A stretch of DNA of 64,000 nt from an uncultured Lachnospiraceae bacterium (GTDB lineage Bacteria > Bacillota > Clostridia > Lachnospirales > Lachnospiraceae): the NCBI GenBank assembly GCA_934418125.1, contig CAKRWT010000003.1, positions 91,267 through 155,266 of the forward strand, in the 5' to 3' direction. Every line of letters starts with the position of its first letter. Within the stretch, counting starts at the first letter, position 1. Positions 28,602-36,886 of the stretch are shown here, one piece after another. A program made the position numbers and the translations under genes. A model generated the notes under the pieces. It saw only the letters and a program-made list of their open reading frames with translations, was not told where the DNA came from and ran no database searches.

Positions 28602-30155
28602 GAAAGAGGCAGACTGTTCCAGGAAGGCTGTCTGGTCAGGTGCATCAAAGTGTTCAATCGCCAGATATCCTTTGTATCCATCTTCCTTTAACCGCCGGAT
28701 AAGCGGTGCTACCGGCAGGTAACCGCCACCGGTGGGTACGGTTGCCAGCCCTTTCCGGTACTGCCAGTCCGGGTTTCCATCCGGTTCTATACCCCTGTCC
28801 TTACAATGGACATGCACAACGAAATCCTGCAACACTTCATAAGCCCTGGCCACATCTTCATCTGCATAAGCAAAATTCCCCATATCCAGGGTATAGCAAA
28901 GTCCCGGTACTTTTTCCATATAATAAAGAAGCTGATACATCCTGGAGTAGGGTGCCTTATTATCGTCATAATCCTCCAGCGTTACCATAACACCTTTGGT
29001 ATTGGCGTAGGCTACCAGCTGCTGTAAGGCATGCACGCTTTTCTGGATGGATTCATTCTGTTCCATCCATGCAAAGGTATCTTCTTTGGAAGTATGCAGC
29101 CGGTGGAGCGGATCGATTTCATCCAGTTCCAGGAAGCCCGGAATGATAAGAACCCTTCCGGCACCACACTGCTTTGCCAAATCAATCTGTGCATAGGCTA
29201 GAGCAGCATCCGCTGTATGCATAAAATCATACGTTTCAAAAATACAACTGATTTCCATCTGTAACTGTCCTAACAGGGGCATTAACCATTCCTTATCCCT
29301 TACCAAATCCCCATAATGAATTTCCAGTCCCTGAATACCGTAAGCCTTTGCCTGTTCCAGCAACGCCGGAATACTTTCCTTTGTCTGTTCCCCGGCTTGC
29401 AGGATATGATTATAAAAAGTCGAGATTTTCATGGAACTCTTTTCCAAGGGTGTGATAACCTCCTGACAGTCCAGGTCAGCCTCTTTGCGGGTAATGGGTG
29501 TACACCAGGCAATGGCGTTTTTAAGAATCTGCTGTATCTGTGGCATATCATAAATCGGATATTCTTCGTGTCCCGGCTGGAAATAGAATATCTTTCCGTA
29601 CCCTCTGGTAAAGGTACAGCCGCTTCTGAAAACCTCACCGCCGGCAAACCATCCGGTAAAAATGACATCATCCGGTTTGGGAATATCAAAATATTCTCCA
29701 TACATTTCCTCTCTGGGAAGCTCAATATAGGCGGGCAGACCTGCCGCAATGGGGTGATAGGGTGCTGTAACAAAAAGCCTCTCCCTGTCCCCATGTCTCC
29801 ATCTTAGTGTCATACTGGTTCCCAGTAACTTCTTCACAGGCTTGGAGTAGTGGGCGGAGTGGAGGGCAATCAGTCCCATGCCGCGTAATACATGTTCCCG
29901 GATTCGGTCGGTAACCTTATCCGAGAATTCCTCCTGTCTTGCATGGCTCCAGTAAATCAGCACATCCGTATGGCTTAAAACTTCCTCACTAAGCCCGTGC
30001 TCCGGCATTGCAAAGGTAGCTGTTCTGATTTCATACGACGGATTTTCTTTTAAAAATCCTGCAATACAGCCGTGGATTCCCTCCGGATACACCTTCCGGA
30101 TATCCTCATATTCCTGTTCATGTACATATTCATTATAAATCGTTATTCTTGTCAT
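28584..30155 (-). CDS. Fusion of a ThuA-like domain and a sugar phosphate isomerase/epimerase TIM barrel
   Basis: A 523-residue two-domain protein. Residues 1-225 match ThuA (trehalose utilisation) proteins, a glutamine-amidotransferase-like fold: ITIYNEYVHE, VLIYWSHARQEEF, GLIALHSAHYSKP and YFQPGHEEYP. Residues 240-523 are an AP-endonuclease-2/xylose-isomerase-like barrel with metal ligands in VTLEDYDD (Glu), CYTLDMGNF (Asp), VHVHCKDRG (His) and LAIEHFDAP (Glu). It may act in sugar or inositol-derivative catabolism (inference from family members). No sugar transporter or regulator is adjacent. The ATG at 30155 opens a reading frame with no obvious break. Confidence 0.87.
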   Translation of the reverse strand: MTRITIYNEYVHEQEYEDIRKVYPEGIHGCIAGFLKENPSYEIRTATFAMPEHGLSEEVLSHTDVLIYWSHARQEEFSDKVTDRIREHVLRGMGLIALHSAHYSKPVKKLLGTSMTLRWRHGDRERLFVTAPYHPIAAGLPAYIELPREEMYGEYFDIPKPDDVIFTGWFAGGEVFRSGCTFTRGYGKIFYFQPGHEEYPIYDMPQIQQILKNAIAWCTPITRKEADLDCQEVITPLEKSSMKISTFYNHILQAGEQTKESIPALLEQAKAYGIQGLEIHYGDLVRDKEWLMPLLGQLQMEISCIFETYDFMHTADAALAYAQIDLAKQCGAGRVLIIPGFLELDEIDPLHRLHTSKEDTFAWMEQNESIQKSVHALQQLVAYANTKGVMVTLEDYDDNKAPYSRMYQLLYYMEKVPGLCYTLDMGNFAYADEDVARAYEVLQDFVVHVHCKDRGIEPDGNPDWQYRKGLATVPTGGGYLPVAPLIRRLKEDGYKGYLAIEHFDAPDQTAFLEQSASFLREFL

Positions 30156-30321
30156 TCAAAACCTCGTTTCCATGCGCCCTGTTGCGCATCCTTCCTTCTA
30201 TGCTAATTAGGATAGCATCTGTAACTTCTAAAATCCACAAAAATTATTTCAAAAAGAGCAGAAAGATGGTACAATAATACGCAGGTTTACAGAACGAAAA
30301 AAGATTCTCAGGAGGCTTATT

Positions 30322-30795
30322 ATGGCAATCGAACAGGTGAAAAACTACTTTAAACAATATAATATGGCTGATAAAATCATCGAACTGGATGAATCCAGTG
30401 CTACCGTGGAATTAGCAGCCCATGCACTTTCCTGCGAACCGGCAAGAATTGCAAAGACCTTATCCTTTCTGGTAGGAGAGCAGCCCATCCTGATTGTCTG
30501 TGCCGGTGATGTGAAGATAGACAACGCAAAATATAAAGCAGTCTTTGGTACAAAAGCCAAAATGTTAGCACCAGCAGAGGTTGAAAATCGAACCGGACAT
30601 GCTATCGGCGGTGTCTGCCCCTTCGGGATTAAGGAAGGCGTTTCCGTTTACCTGGACGAGTCCCTAAAGCGGTTTACCACCGTATTTCCTGCCTGCGGCA
30701 GTAGTAACAGTGCCATTGAATTAACCATCCCGGAATTGGAACAGTACTCCGGTTATGAGAAATGGGTTGCTGTCTGCAAATTAAAAGAGGCATAA
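30322..30795 (+). CDS. YbaK/EbsC-family aminoacyl-tRNA deacylase
   Basis: A 157-residue single-domain protein of the YbaK/ProX fold. The conserved lysine lies in ARIAKTLSFLV, followed by the GGVCPFG segment and the C-terminal SNSAIELTIPELEQ. These enzymes hydrolyse mischarged tRNA such as Cys-tRNA(Pro) or Ala-tRNA(Pro); the exact substrate is not evident. AGGAGG lies 6 bases before the ATG. A small membrane protein gene follows 23 bases later. Confidence 0.9.
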   Translation: MAIEQVKNYFKQYNMADKIIELDESSATVELAAHALSCEPARIAKTLSFLVGEQPILIVCAGDVKIDNAKYKAVFGTKAKMLAPAEVENRTGHAIGGVCPFGIKEGVSVYLDESLKRFTTVFPACGSSNSAIELTIPELEQYSGYEKWVAVCKLKEA

Positions 30796-30818
30796 AAGTC
30801 ACTGGAAAGGAATTATTT

Positions 30819-31394
30819 ATGAAAAGGATTATCAAAAAAGGTAACTTTGGTTATCTCCAAAACAGACGTATTTACACCGGACTTAGAACATTACTCTTTT
30901 TTGCACTGAGTCTTGGTCTCTATGGAATGGGATACTGGTCAACAGGAACCAACCAGAACCTGCTGACAATTGTTGCCATTCTGGGCTGTCTGCCTGCCTG
31001 CAAAAGCGCCGTAAATTTTATTATTTTCCTGCGGGCATCCGGTTGCAGTGAAACATTACACGCAAAGCTTATAGACTTTGATAACAGCGAAGGACTTCAG
31101 ACTTTCTATGACCTTTATTTTACTTCTTACCAGAAGAATTATCCCATCAGCCACATGACTTTAAGGGGAAATGTGCTCTGCGGCATCACAGAAAGTACCA
31201 AGTGTGACTGCAATGGTGCCGAAAAGCATTTAGAGCAGATGTTATCCCAGGAGGGGATTAAGAATGTGACCGTTAAGATTTTTTCCCAAACCAGTAAATA
31301 TATTGACCGACTAAGTCAGTTAGAAGCTCTGGAGACTTCTGAGCATAAGAATCAGGATGAAATTATTTCGCTGTTGTATTCTATCTCTTTATAA
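30819..31394 (+). CDS. Membrane protein of unknown function
   Basis: A 191-residue protein; the ATG at 30819 has GAAAGG 8 bases upstream. After a basic start it has two transmembrane helices (about 26-46, ending LGLYGMGYW, and about 52-72, NLLTIVAILGCLPACKSAVN). A cytoplasmic or extracytoplasmic domain of about 115 residues follows, with four cysteines (in SGCSETL, VLCGITE, TKCDCNG). No family is recognised. It lies between ybaK and an RluA-type synthase with gaps of 23 and 15 bases, so they form one unit. Confidence 0.78.
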   Translation: MKRIIKKGNFGYLQNRRIYTGLRTLLFFALSLGLYGMGYWSTGTNQNLLTIVAILGCLPACKSAVNFIIFLRASGCSETLHAKLIDFDNSEGLQTFYDLYFTSYQKNYPISHMTLRGNVLCGITESTKCDCNGAEKHLEQMLSQEGIKNVTVKIFSQTSKYIDRLSQLEALETSEHKNQDEIISLLYSISL

Positions 31395-31409
31395 AGAAAC
31401 GGAGTCATC

Positions 31410-32453
31410 ATGTATCAGAAACAAATCAACGATAAGGAAGCCGGACAACGTCTGGACAAATATCTGCATAAGCTATTACCATTAGCAGGCACCAGCTTTC
31501 TGTATAAGATGCTGCGCAAGAAAAATATTACCTTAAACGGCAAAAAAGCCGATGGCAGCGAGAAAATTACCACAGGTGATGCCATAGCGATATTCTTTTC
31601 AGACGAAACCCTGGCTAAGTTCATGGGGAGTACGCCCTTACAGGAGGAGAGTAATCGCTCCAAGCAGCTTCCTGTCAGAAAGAAGCTGCCTGTTTCCGAA
31701 TATCAGCAGGCATATCAGAAATTTTCTAAAGTGAAAGTACTTTATGAGAATGAACATCTGCTCCTTGCAGATAAACCAGTGGGTATTTTAACCCAGAAGG
31801 CATCCCCTTCCGATAGTTCCCTGAACGAATGGCTTATCGGCTACCTGCTTCACAGCCATTTCCTGGCAGAAGCCGATTTACAGACCTTTAAGCCTTCCGT
31901 ATGCAACCGCTTAGACCGCAATACCAGCGGCATCGTTCTGTGTGCCAAATCTATCCGTGGGGCACAGCTTTTAGGCGAACTGTTACAGGAAAGAACCCTT
32001 GAGAAATATTATCAACTGTATGTCAAAGGGATTCTGGATAAAGAACAGCTTATGGAAGGCTATCTGATAAAAGATGAACGAAGAAATAAGGTTTCTGTTG
32101 GAAAAGAGGCTCCTCAAGAGGAAGCTGTCTCTTATTCTTATATTAAAACCTATTATAAACCACTGGCATTCCAGAAGGACAAAACCCTTCTGGAAGTGGA
32201 ATTGCTGACTGGAAAACCCCATCAAATCAGGGCTCATCTGGCAAGCATCGGACACCCCCTGTTAGGAGATTACAAATATGGCGACAGAGTATGGAATGAC
32301 CATTACCGGAAGAAATATCACATTACTTCGCAACTGTTACATGCTTATAAGATAGTATTTCCCATACTGAATGCCCCTTTTGAGGATATCAGCGGCAGGA
32401 CTTTCTGCACCGATATTCCTCTGATTTTCCAACAGTTAGAAAAAGAGGATTGA
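31410..32453 (+). CDS. RluA-family pseudouridine synthase with S4 domain
   Basis: A 347-residue enzyme. The S4 domain spans about 12-70 (RLDKYLHKLLPLAG, then KKNITLNGKKADG). The catalytic motif CNRLDRNTSGIVLCAKS holds the active-site aspartate, and the C-terminal TGKPHQIRAHLASIGHPLLGD is the RNA-binding signature of the family. It converts a uridine to pseudouridine, most likely in 23S rRNA (RluC/D-like). It is the second of three pseudouridine synthases in the window. recU begins 4 bases after its stop. Confidence 0.92.
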   Translation: MYQKQINDKEAGQRLDKYLHKLLPLAGTSFLYKMLRKKNITLNGKKADGSEKITTGDAIAIFFSDETLAKFMGSTPLQEESNRSKQLPVRKKLPVSEYQQAYQKFSKVKVLYENEHLLLADKPVGILTQKASPSDSSLNEWLIGYLLHSHFLAEADLQTFKPSVCNRLDRNTSGIVLCAKSIRGAQLLGELLQERTLEKYYQLYVKGILDKEQLMEGYLIKDERRNKVSVGKEAPQEEAVSYSYIKTYYKPLAFQKDKTLLEVELLTGKPHQIRAHLASIGHPLLGDYKYGDRVWNDHYRKKYHITSQLLHAYKIVFPILNAPFEDISGRTFCTDIPLIFQQLEKED

Positions 32454-32457
32454 TGCT

Positions 32458-32991
32458 ATGGCAACCTGGAATTCCCGCGGACTGCGTGGTTCTACCTTAG
32501 AAGATTTGATTAATCGTACCAATGAAAAATATCTGGAAAACGGGCTGGCACTGATTCAGAAAATCCCTACCCCAATTACCCCGATTACCATTGACAAACA
32601 GACAAGACATATTACACTGGCTTATTTCGACCAGAAAAGCACTGTTGATTACATTGGTGCCGTTCAGGGGATTCCTGTCTGTTTTGATGCCAAGGAATGT
32701 GCCGTAGATACCTTTTCCCTGCAGAATATCCATACTCATCAGGTTTCTTTTATGGAACAGTTCGAAAAGCAGAATGGTGTGGCTTTTTTTCTGATTTATT
32801 ACACCCACCGGGATATGTTTTATTATCTGCCTTATGAAATGTTACGTTTCTTTTGGGACAGGGCGCAAGAGGGCGGCAGGAAGAGTTTCCGTCTGGATGA
32901 ATTGAACCCGGCTTATATTTTGCCAAAGAAACACGGCATCTTGGTTCCCTATCTGGACATGTTACAGAAAGATTTGGAAGACAGGGCTTAG
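32458..32991 (+). CDS. recU: Holliday junction resolvase RecU
   Basis: A 177-residue protein of the Bacillota RecU family. WNSRGLRGSTLEDLINRTNE is the N-terminal signature, followed by KIPTPITPI. The nuclease core has STVDYIGAVQGIPVCFDAKE with the acidic metal ligands and the lysine of a PD-(D/E)XK site. The length is near that of B. subtilis RecU (about 200). It resolves recombination intermediates. The usual neighbour, a class A PBP gene (ponA), is absent; here it ends an RNA-modification unit and is followed by the his promoter. Confidence 0.92.
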   Translation: MATWNSRGLRGSTLEDLINRTNEKYLENGLALIQKIPTPITPITIDKQTRHITLAYFDQKSTVDYIGAVQGIPVCFDAKECAVDTFSLQNIHTHQVSFMEQFEKQNGVAFFLIYYTHRDMFYYLPYEMLRFFWDRAQEGGRKSFRLDELNPAYILPKKHGILVPYLDMLQKDLEDRA

Positions 32992-32997
32992 GTGTAG

Positions 32998-33026
32998 TTG
33001 ACAAATAGAATAAAGTTCGGTATAGT
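32998..33026 (+). promoter_or_regulatory. Promoter of the his operon
   Basis: A perfect TTGACA at 32998-33003, a 17-base spacer and TATAGT at 33021-33026. It begins 7 bases after the recU stop. The leader from about 33033 to 33122 (90 bases) has only short hairpins, such as AGTGA/TCACT near 33054-33067, and no T-box or attenuator that I can recognise. Confidence 0.8.
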
Positions 33027-33122
33027 ATAAAAAGTTTAGTTCTCTAATTTAGTAGTGAATTATCACTTTAAAGTATTAAAGCGATAAAGGTATCGATTGT
33101 GGTCAGAACAAGGAGAATGGTT

Positions 33123-34235
33123 ATGAGTAAACAGTTAGTACATACACCAGAGGGTGTAAGAGACATTTACGGAGATGAAATGGCAAAAAAAACTGTCGTA
33201 GAACATCTTCTCCATGACAAGATTAAAGGGTATGGCTATCGTGATATCCAGACGCCTACCTTTGAATTTTTTGATGTATTTTCCAAGGAAGTAGGCACAA
33301 CGCCTTCCAGGGAATTATATAAGTTTTTTGACAAGGAAGGTAATACGTTGGTTTTAAGACCCGACTTTACCCCTTCCATAGCTCGCTGTGCCGCCAAATA
33401 TTTTATGGATGAGGATGTACCAATCCGTTTTTGTTATCAGGGGAATACCTTTACTAATACCTCTGATTTACAGGGAAAATTAAAAGAAGTAACCCAGATG
33501 GGTGCAGAGCTGATTGGTGATGATTCCGTTCAGGCAGATGCAGAAATGATTGCCATGACGATAGAAGCTCTCTACCATGCAGGACTATCTGATTTTCAAA
33601 TCAGCATCGGCAATCTGGAGTATTTCAAGGGCATCTGTGCCCAGGCTGGTCTGGATGAGGAAACTGAACTGGAAATCCGGGGACTGATTTCCGGCAAGAA
33701 TTATTTCGGTGCGGAGGAGTTGTTGGATAGCATCAATGTGGAAAAACATGCCAAAGAAGCCCTGTTAAAAGTCAGCCACATGTTCGGTAGCGTGACCGTG
33801 CTGGATGAGGCTCTTGAAGTGGTTTCCAATAAACGTTCCAAAGAGGCGGTTGAACGTCTTAAGAAAGTTTATCAGGTACTTTGTGATTATGGTGTGGAGA
33901 AGTATGTTTCCTTTGACCTTGGCATGTTAAGCAAGTATAATTATTATACTGGCATCATTTTCAAGGGATACACTTATGGCGTAGGGGATGCTATTATCAA
34001 AGGCGGTAGATACAACAATCTGCTCAGCCGTTTTGGAAAACAGTCACCTGCCATTGGTTTTGTCATTGTAGTAGACGACTTACTGGTTGCCATGAACAGA
34101 CAGGGAACCGTTATCTCCGGCATGGAAAAGCGTTCCACCCTTTATTATACGGAAGAGAATTTTAAAGAACAGCTTATCAATGCCAAACGTATGCGCTCTG
34201 AAGGAAAATCGGTAGAACTTCTTCCGAAACGATAA
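33123..34235 (+). CDS. hisZ: ATP phosphoribosyltransferase regulatory subunit
   Basis: About 370 residues. ATG 33123 is chosen because AGGAG lies 7 bases upstream. It is a class II HisRS-like fold: TPEGVRDIYGDEMAKK, LVLRPDFTPSIARCAAKY, CYQGNTF and YTGIIFKGYTYGVGDAIIKGGRYNNLLSRFG. It lacks the anticodon domain of a true HisRS, and it lies directly upstream of a short HisG, the arrangement of the HisZ/HisG complex in which HisZ relays histidine feedback. It is the first gene of the his operon. Confidence 0.94.
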   Translation: MSKQLVHTPEGVRDIYGDEMAKKTVVEHLLHDKIKGYGYRDIQTPTFEFFDVFSKEVGTTPSRELYKFFDKEGNTLVLRPDFTPSIARCAAKYFMDEDVPIRFCYQGNTFTNTSDLQGKLKEVTQMGAELIGDDSVQADAEMIAMTIEALYHAGLSDFQISIGNLEYFKGICAQAGLDEETELEIRGLISGKNYFGAEELLDSINVEKHAKEALLKVSHMFGSVTVLDEALEVVSNKRSKEAVERLKKVYQVLCDYGVEKYVSFDLGMLSKYNYYTGIIFKGYTYGVGDAIIKGGRYNNLLSRFGKQSPAIGFVIVVDDLLVAMNRQGTVISGMEKRSTLYYTEENFKEQLINAKRMRSEGKSVELLPKR

Positions 34236-34276
34236 AGCGTTTCAGCTAAAATCCAAATAGAAAGTGTGGAATGAAG

Positions 34277-34921
34277 ATGAGTGATGATAGATATCTGACC
34301 TTTGCCCTGGGAAAAGGTCGTCTTGCCAGTAAGACAATGGAATTATTTGAAAAAATTGGGATTACCTGTGAAGAAATGAAAGATAAGGATTCCCGGAAAC
34401 TGATTTTTGTCAATGAAGAATTAAAACTTAAATTTTTCTTAGCCAAAGGTCCGGATGTACCAACCTATGTGGAATACGGAGCTGCCGATATCGGTGTGGT
34501 AGGAAAAGACACCATTATGGAAGAGAACCGACGAGTTTATGAGGTGCTTGATTTAGGCTATGGTAAATGCCGCATGTGTGTCTGTGGTCCGGAAAGTGCC
34601 AGAGAGCTGTTACAACATCATGAAATGATTCGTGTCGCCAGCAAATACCCTAACATTGCGAAAGATTACTTCTATAACAAGAAGCATCAGACCGTTGATA
34701 TTATTAAGTTAAATGGTTCCGTAGAGCTTGGTCCTATTGTAAAGCTGTCTGACGTGATTGTAGATATTGTAGAAACCGGTTCTACCCTCAAGGAAAACGG
34801 ACTGGGGGTTCTGGAAGAAATCTGTCCTCTGTCTGCCAGAATGATTGTCAATCAGGTAAGTATGCAGATGCAGACGGATCGGATTCATACACTGATTTCA
34901 GAACTCAAGAAAAATCTTTAA
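34277..34921 (+). CDS. hisG: ATP phosphoribosyltransferase, short catalytic form
   Basis: About 214 residues, the short HisG_S type that needs HisZ. ATG 34277 (GGA 6 bases upstream) is preferred; ATG 34271 is possible. Motifs are FALGKGRLASKTMELFEKIG, DVPTYVEYGAADIGVVGKD and the PRPP-binding DIVETGSTLKENGL. It starts histidine synthesis by joining ATP and PRPP. The C-terminal ACT-like regulatory domain of the long form is absent, as expected with HisZ. Confidence 0.96.
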   Translation: MSDDRYLTFALGKGRLASKTMELFEKIGITCEEMKDKDSRKLIFVNEELKLKFFLAKGPDVPTYVEYGAADIGVVGKDTIMEENRRVYEVLDLGYGKCRMCVCGPESARELLQHHEMIRVASKYPNIAKDYFYNKKHQTVDIIKLNGSVELGPIVKLSDVIVDIVETGSTLKENGLGVLEEICPLSARMIVNQVSMQMQTDRIHTLISELKKNL

Positions 34922-34933
34922 AGGAGATGCGCC

Positions 34934-36226
34934 ATGCGTAAGGTAAAATTAACAGCCGATACCAAACAGAATCTGTTAAACGATTTATTAAAAAGAAGCC
35001 CTAACAACTACACAGAATATGAGAATGTGGTAGCTGACATCATCAACAATGTAAGGGCAAAGGGTGATGCGGCAGTCTTTGAATATACGAAGAAATTCGA
35101 TAAGTGGGAAGTGTCCGCTGATAACCTGAAAGTAACAGAAGCAGAGATAGAAGAAGCTTTTCAGAGCATTGAGCCGGCGTTTGTGGAAGTGATGCACAAA
35201 TCTGCCAACAATATCGCAGCTTTTCATCAGAAGCAATTACATAACAGCTGGATTGACCCGAAACCGGACGGCAGTATTCTGGGACAGAAGATTCTTCCTA
35301 TCGCTGTTTCCGGTGTCTATGTGCCGGGCGGGAAAGCAGCTTACCCAAGCAGTGTCCTTATGAATGTGATTCCGGCAAAAGTAGCCGGTGTAAAGAAGAT
35401 AGTCATGACTACCCCTGCCGGTGCAGACGGTAAGGTAAATCCAGGTACTTTAGTAGCAGCCAAAATCGCCGGTGTCGATGAAATCTATAAAGTAGGCGGT
35501 GCCCAGGCAATTGCAGCCATGGCATTCGGTACCCAGAGTATTCCCAAAGTAGATAAAATTACCGGTCCCGGTAATATCTTTGTTGCCCTGGCGAAAAAAG
35601 CATGCTTTGGCTTCGTCAGCATCGATTCCATCGCCGGTCCCAGTGAAATCCTTGTGATTGCTGATGAGACTGCCAACCCAAGATATGTGGCAGCCGACCT
35701 GTTGTCCCAGGCAGAACATGACGAACTTGCCAGCGCGATTTTAATTACCACCAGTGAAGAACTGGCGGATAAAGTTTCCGAAGAAATTGACGGCTTTTTA
35801 CAGGAGCTTTCCAGAAAAGAGATTATTGAGAAGTCCTTACAGAATTATGGGTATCAGCTGATTGCAGAATCCATGGAGGATGCCATCGATGCCGCCAATG
35901 CCATTGCTTCGGAACACCTTGAGATTCTTACGAAAGACCCTTATCAAGTCATGACCAAGATTGAAAATGCAGGTGCCATCTTCTTAGGAGAATATTCTTC
36001 CGAGCCTTTAGGCGACTACTATGCAGGACCGAACCACATCCTGCCCACCAACGGAACTGCAAGATTCTTCTCCCCATTAAATGTAGATGACTTTATGAAG
36101 AAAACCAGCATTATTTCCTATTCCAGGGAAGCACTGGAACAGGCGCATGAAGACATTGAGCTGTTCGCCCAAAAAGAAGGCTTAACAGCCCATGCCAATT
36201 CCATTCATGTACGTTTTGAATCCTGA
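34934..36226 (+). CDS. hisD: Histidinol dehydrogenase
   Basis: A 430-residue zinc enzyme of normal length. PGGKAAYPSSVLMNVIPAKVAG, KVGGAQAIAAMAFGT, KITGPGNIFVALAK and the zinc-site segments LSQAEHDELASAIL, ASEHLEI and GPNHILPTNGTARF are all present. It oxidises L-histidinol to histidine in two NAD-dependent steps. It lies 12 bases after hisG, with GGAG ahead of the ATG. Confidence 0.97.
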   Translation: MRKVKLTADTKQNLLNDLLKRSPNNYTEYENVVADIINNVRAKGDAAVFEYTKKFDKWEVSADNLKVTEAEIEEAFQSIEPAFVEVMHKSANNIAAFHQKQLHNSWIDPKPDGSILGQKILPIAVSGVYVPGGKAAYPSSVLMNVIPAKVAGVKKIVMTTPAGADGKVNPGTLVAAKIAGVDEIYKVGGAQAIAAMAFGTQSIPKVDKITGPGNIFVALAKKACFGFVSIDSIAGPSEILVIADETANPRYVAADLLSQAEHDELASAILITTSEELADKVSEEIDGFLQELSRKEIIEKSLQNYGYQLIAESMEDAIDAANAIASEHLEILTKDPYQVMTKIENAGAIFLGEYSSEPLGDYYAGPNHILPTNGTARFFSPLNVDDFMKKTSIISYSREALEQAHEDIELFAQKEGLTAHANSIHVRFES

Positions 36227-36252
36227 CAGAAATCCAGAAAGTGAGGCATACC

Positions 36253-36840
36253 ATGGCAAGAACAGCAACCATCAGCCGTAAGACAAAAGAGACAGACATT
36301 CAGGTAACCCTGGAAATTGACGGAGACGGAGTCGGTAACATTTCTACCGGCATCGGATTCTTTGACCACATGCTGGAAGGCTTTACCAAACACGGCTTCT
36401 TCCATACTGATATTCAGGTAACCGGCGATTTACACGTAGACGGACACCATACCGTTGAAGATACCGGGATTGTTATCGGACAGGCCATTAAGGAAGCCAT
36501 TGGCGATAAAGAGGGCATCAAGAGATATGGTTCCTTTCTTCTTCCAATGGATGATTCCCTGTGTCTATGTGCCATCGACTTATGTGGCAGACCTTATTTC
36601 TGTTTCGACTGTAACTTTCCGGTGGAAAGAGTTGGTGGACTGGATACCGAACTTGTCCGGGAATTTTTCTATGCCATTTCCTACACTGCCGGCATGAATC
36701 TTCATATTAAAATGCTCCATGGGGAAAATGCCCACCACATGATAGAGGCAATGTTCAAAGCCTTTGCCAAGGCACTGGATGAAGCTACCTCTTATGATAA
36801 AAGAATTACAGGGGTATTAAGTACCAAGGGTGCCCTCTAA
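36253..36840 (+). CDS. hisB: Imidazoleglycerol-phosphate dehydratase
   Basis: About 195 residues, the monofunctional form. ATG 36253 has GTGAGG 6 bases upstream; the GTG at 36241 is the ribosome site itself. The metal-binding motifs are FFDHMLEGFTKHGFF, DGHHTVEDTGIVIG and MLHGENAHHMIEAMFKAFAKAL. It dehydrates imidazole glycerol phosphate. No phosphatase domain is fused, so histidinol phosphatase must come from another gene. Confidence 0.97.
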   Translation: MARTATISRKTKETDIQVTLEIDGDGVGNISTGIGFFDHMLEGFTKHGFFHTDIQVTGDLHVDGHHTVEDTGIVIGQAIKEAIGDKEGIKRYGSFLLPMDDSLCLCAIDLCGRPYFCFDCNFPVERVGGLDTELVREFFYAISYTAGMNLHIKMLHGENAHHMIEAMFKAFAKALDEATSYDKRITGVLSTKGAL

Positions 36841-36886
36841 GAAAATACAGCAGATATTTTTCTGCAGGAAGTGAGATACCAAACAG

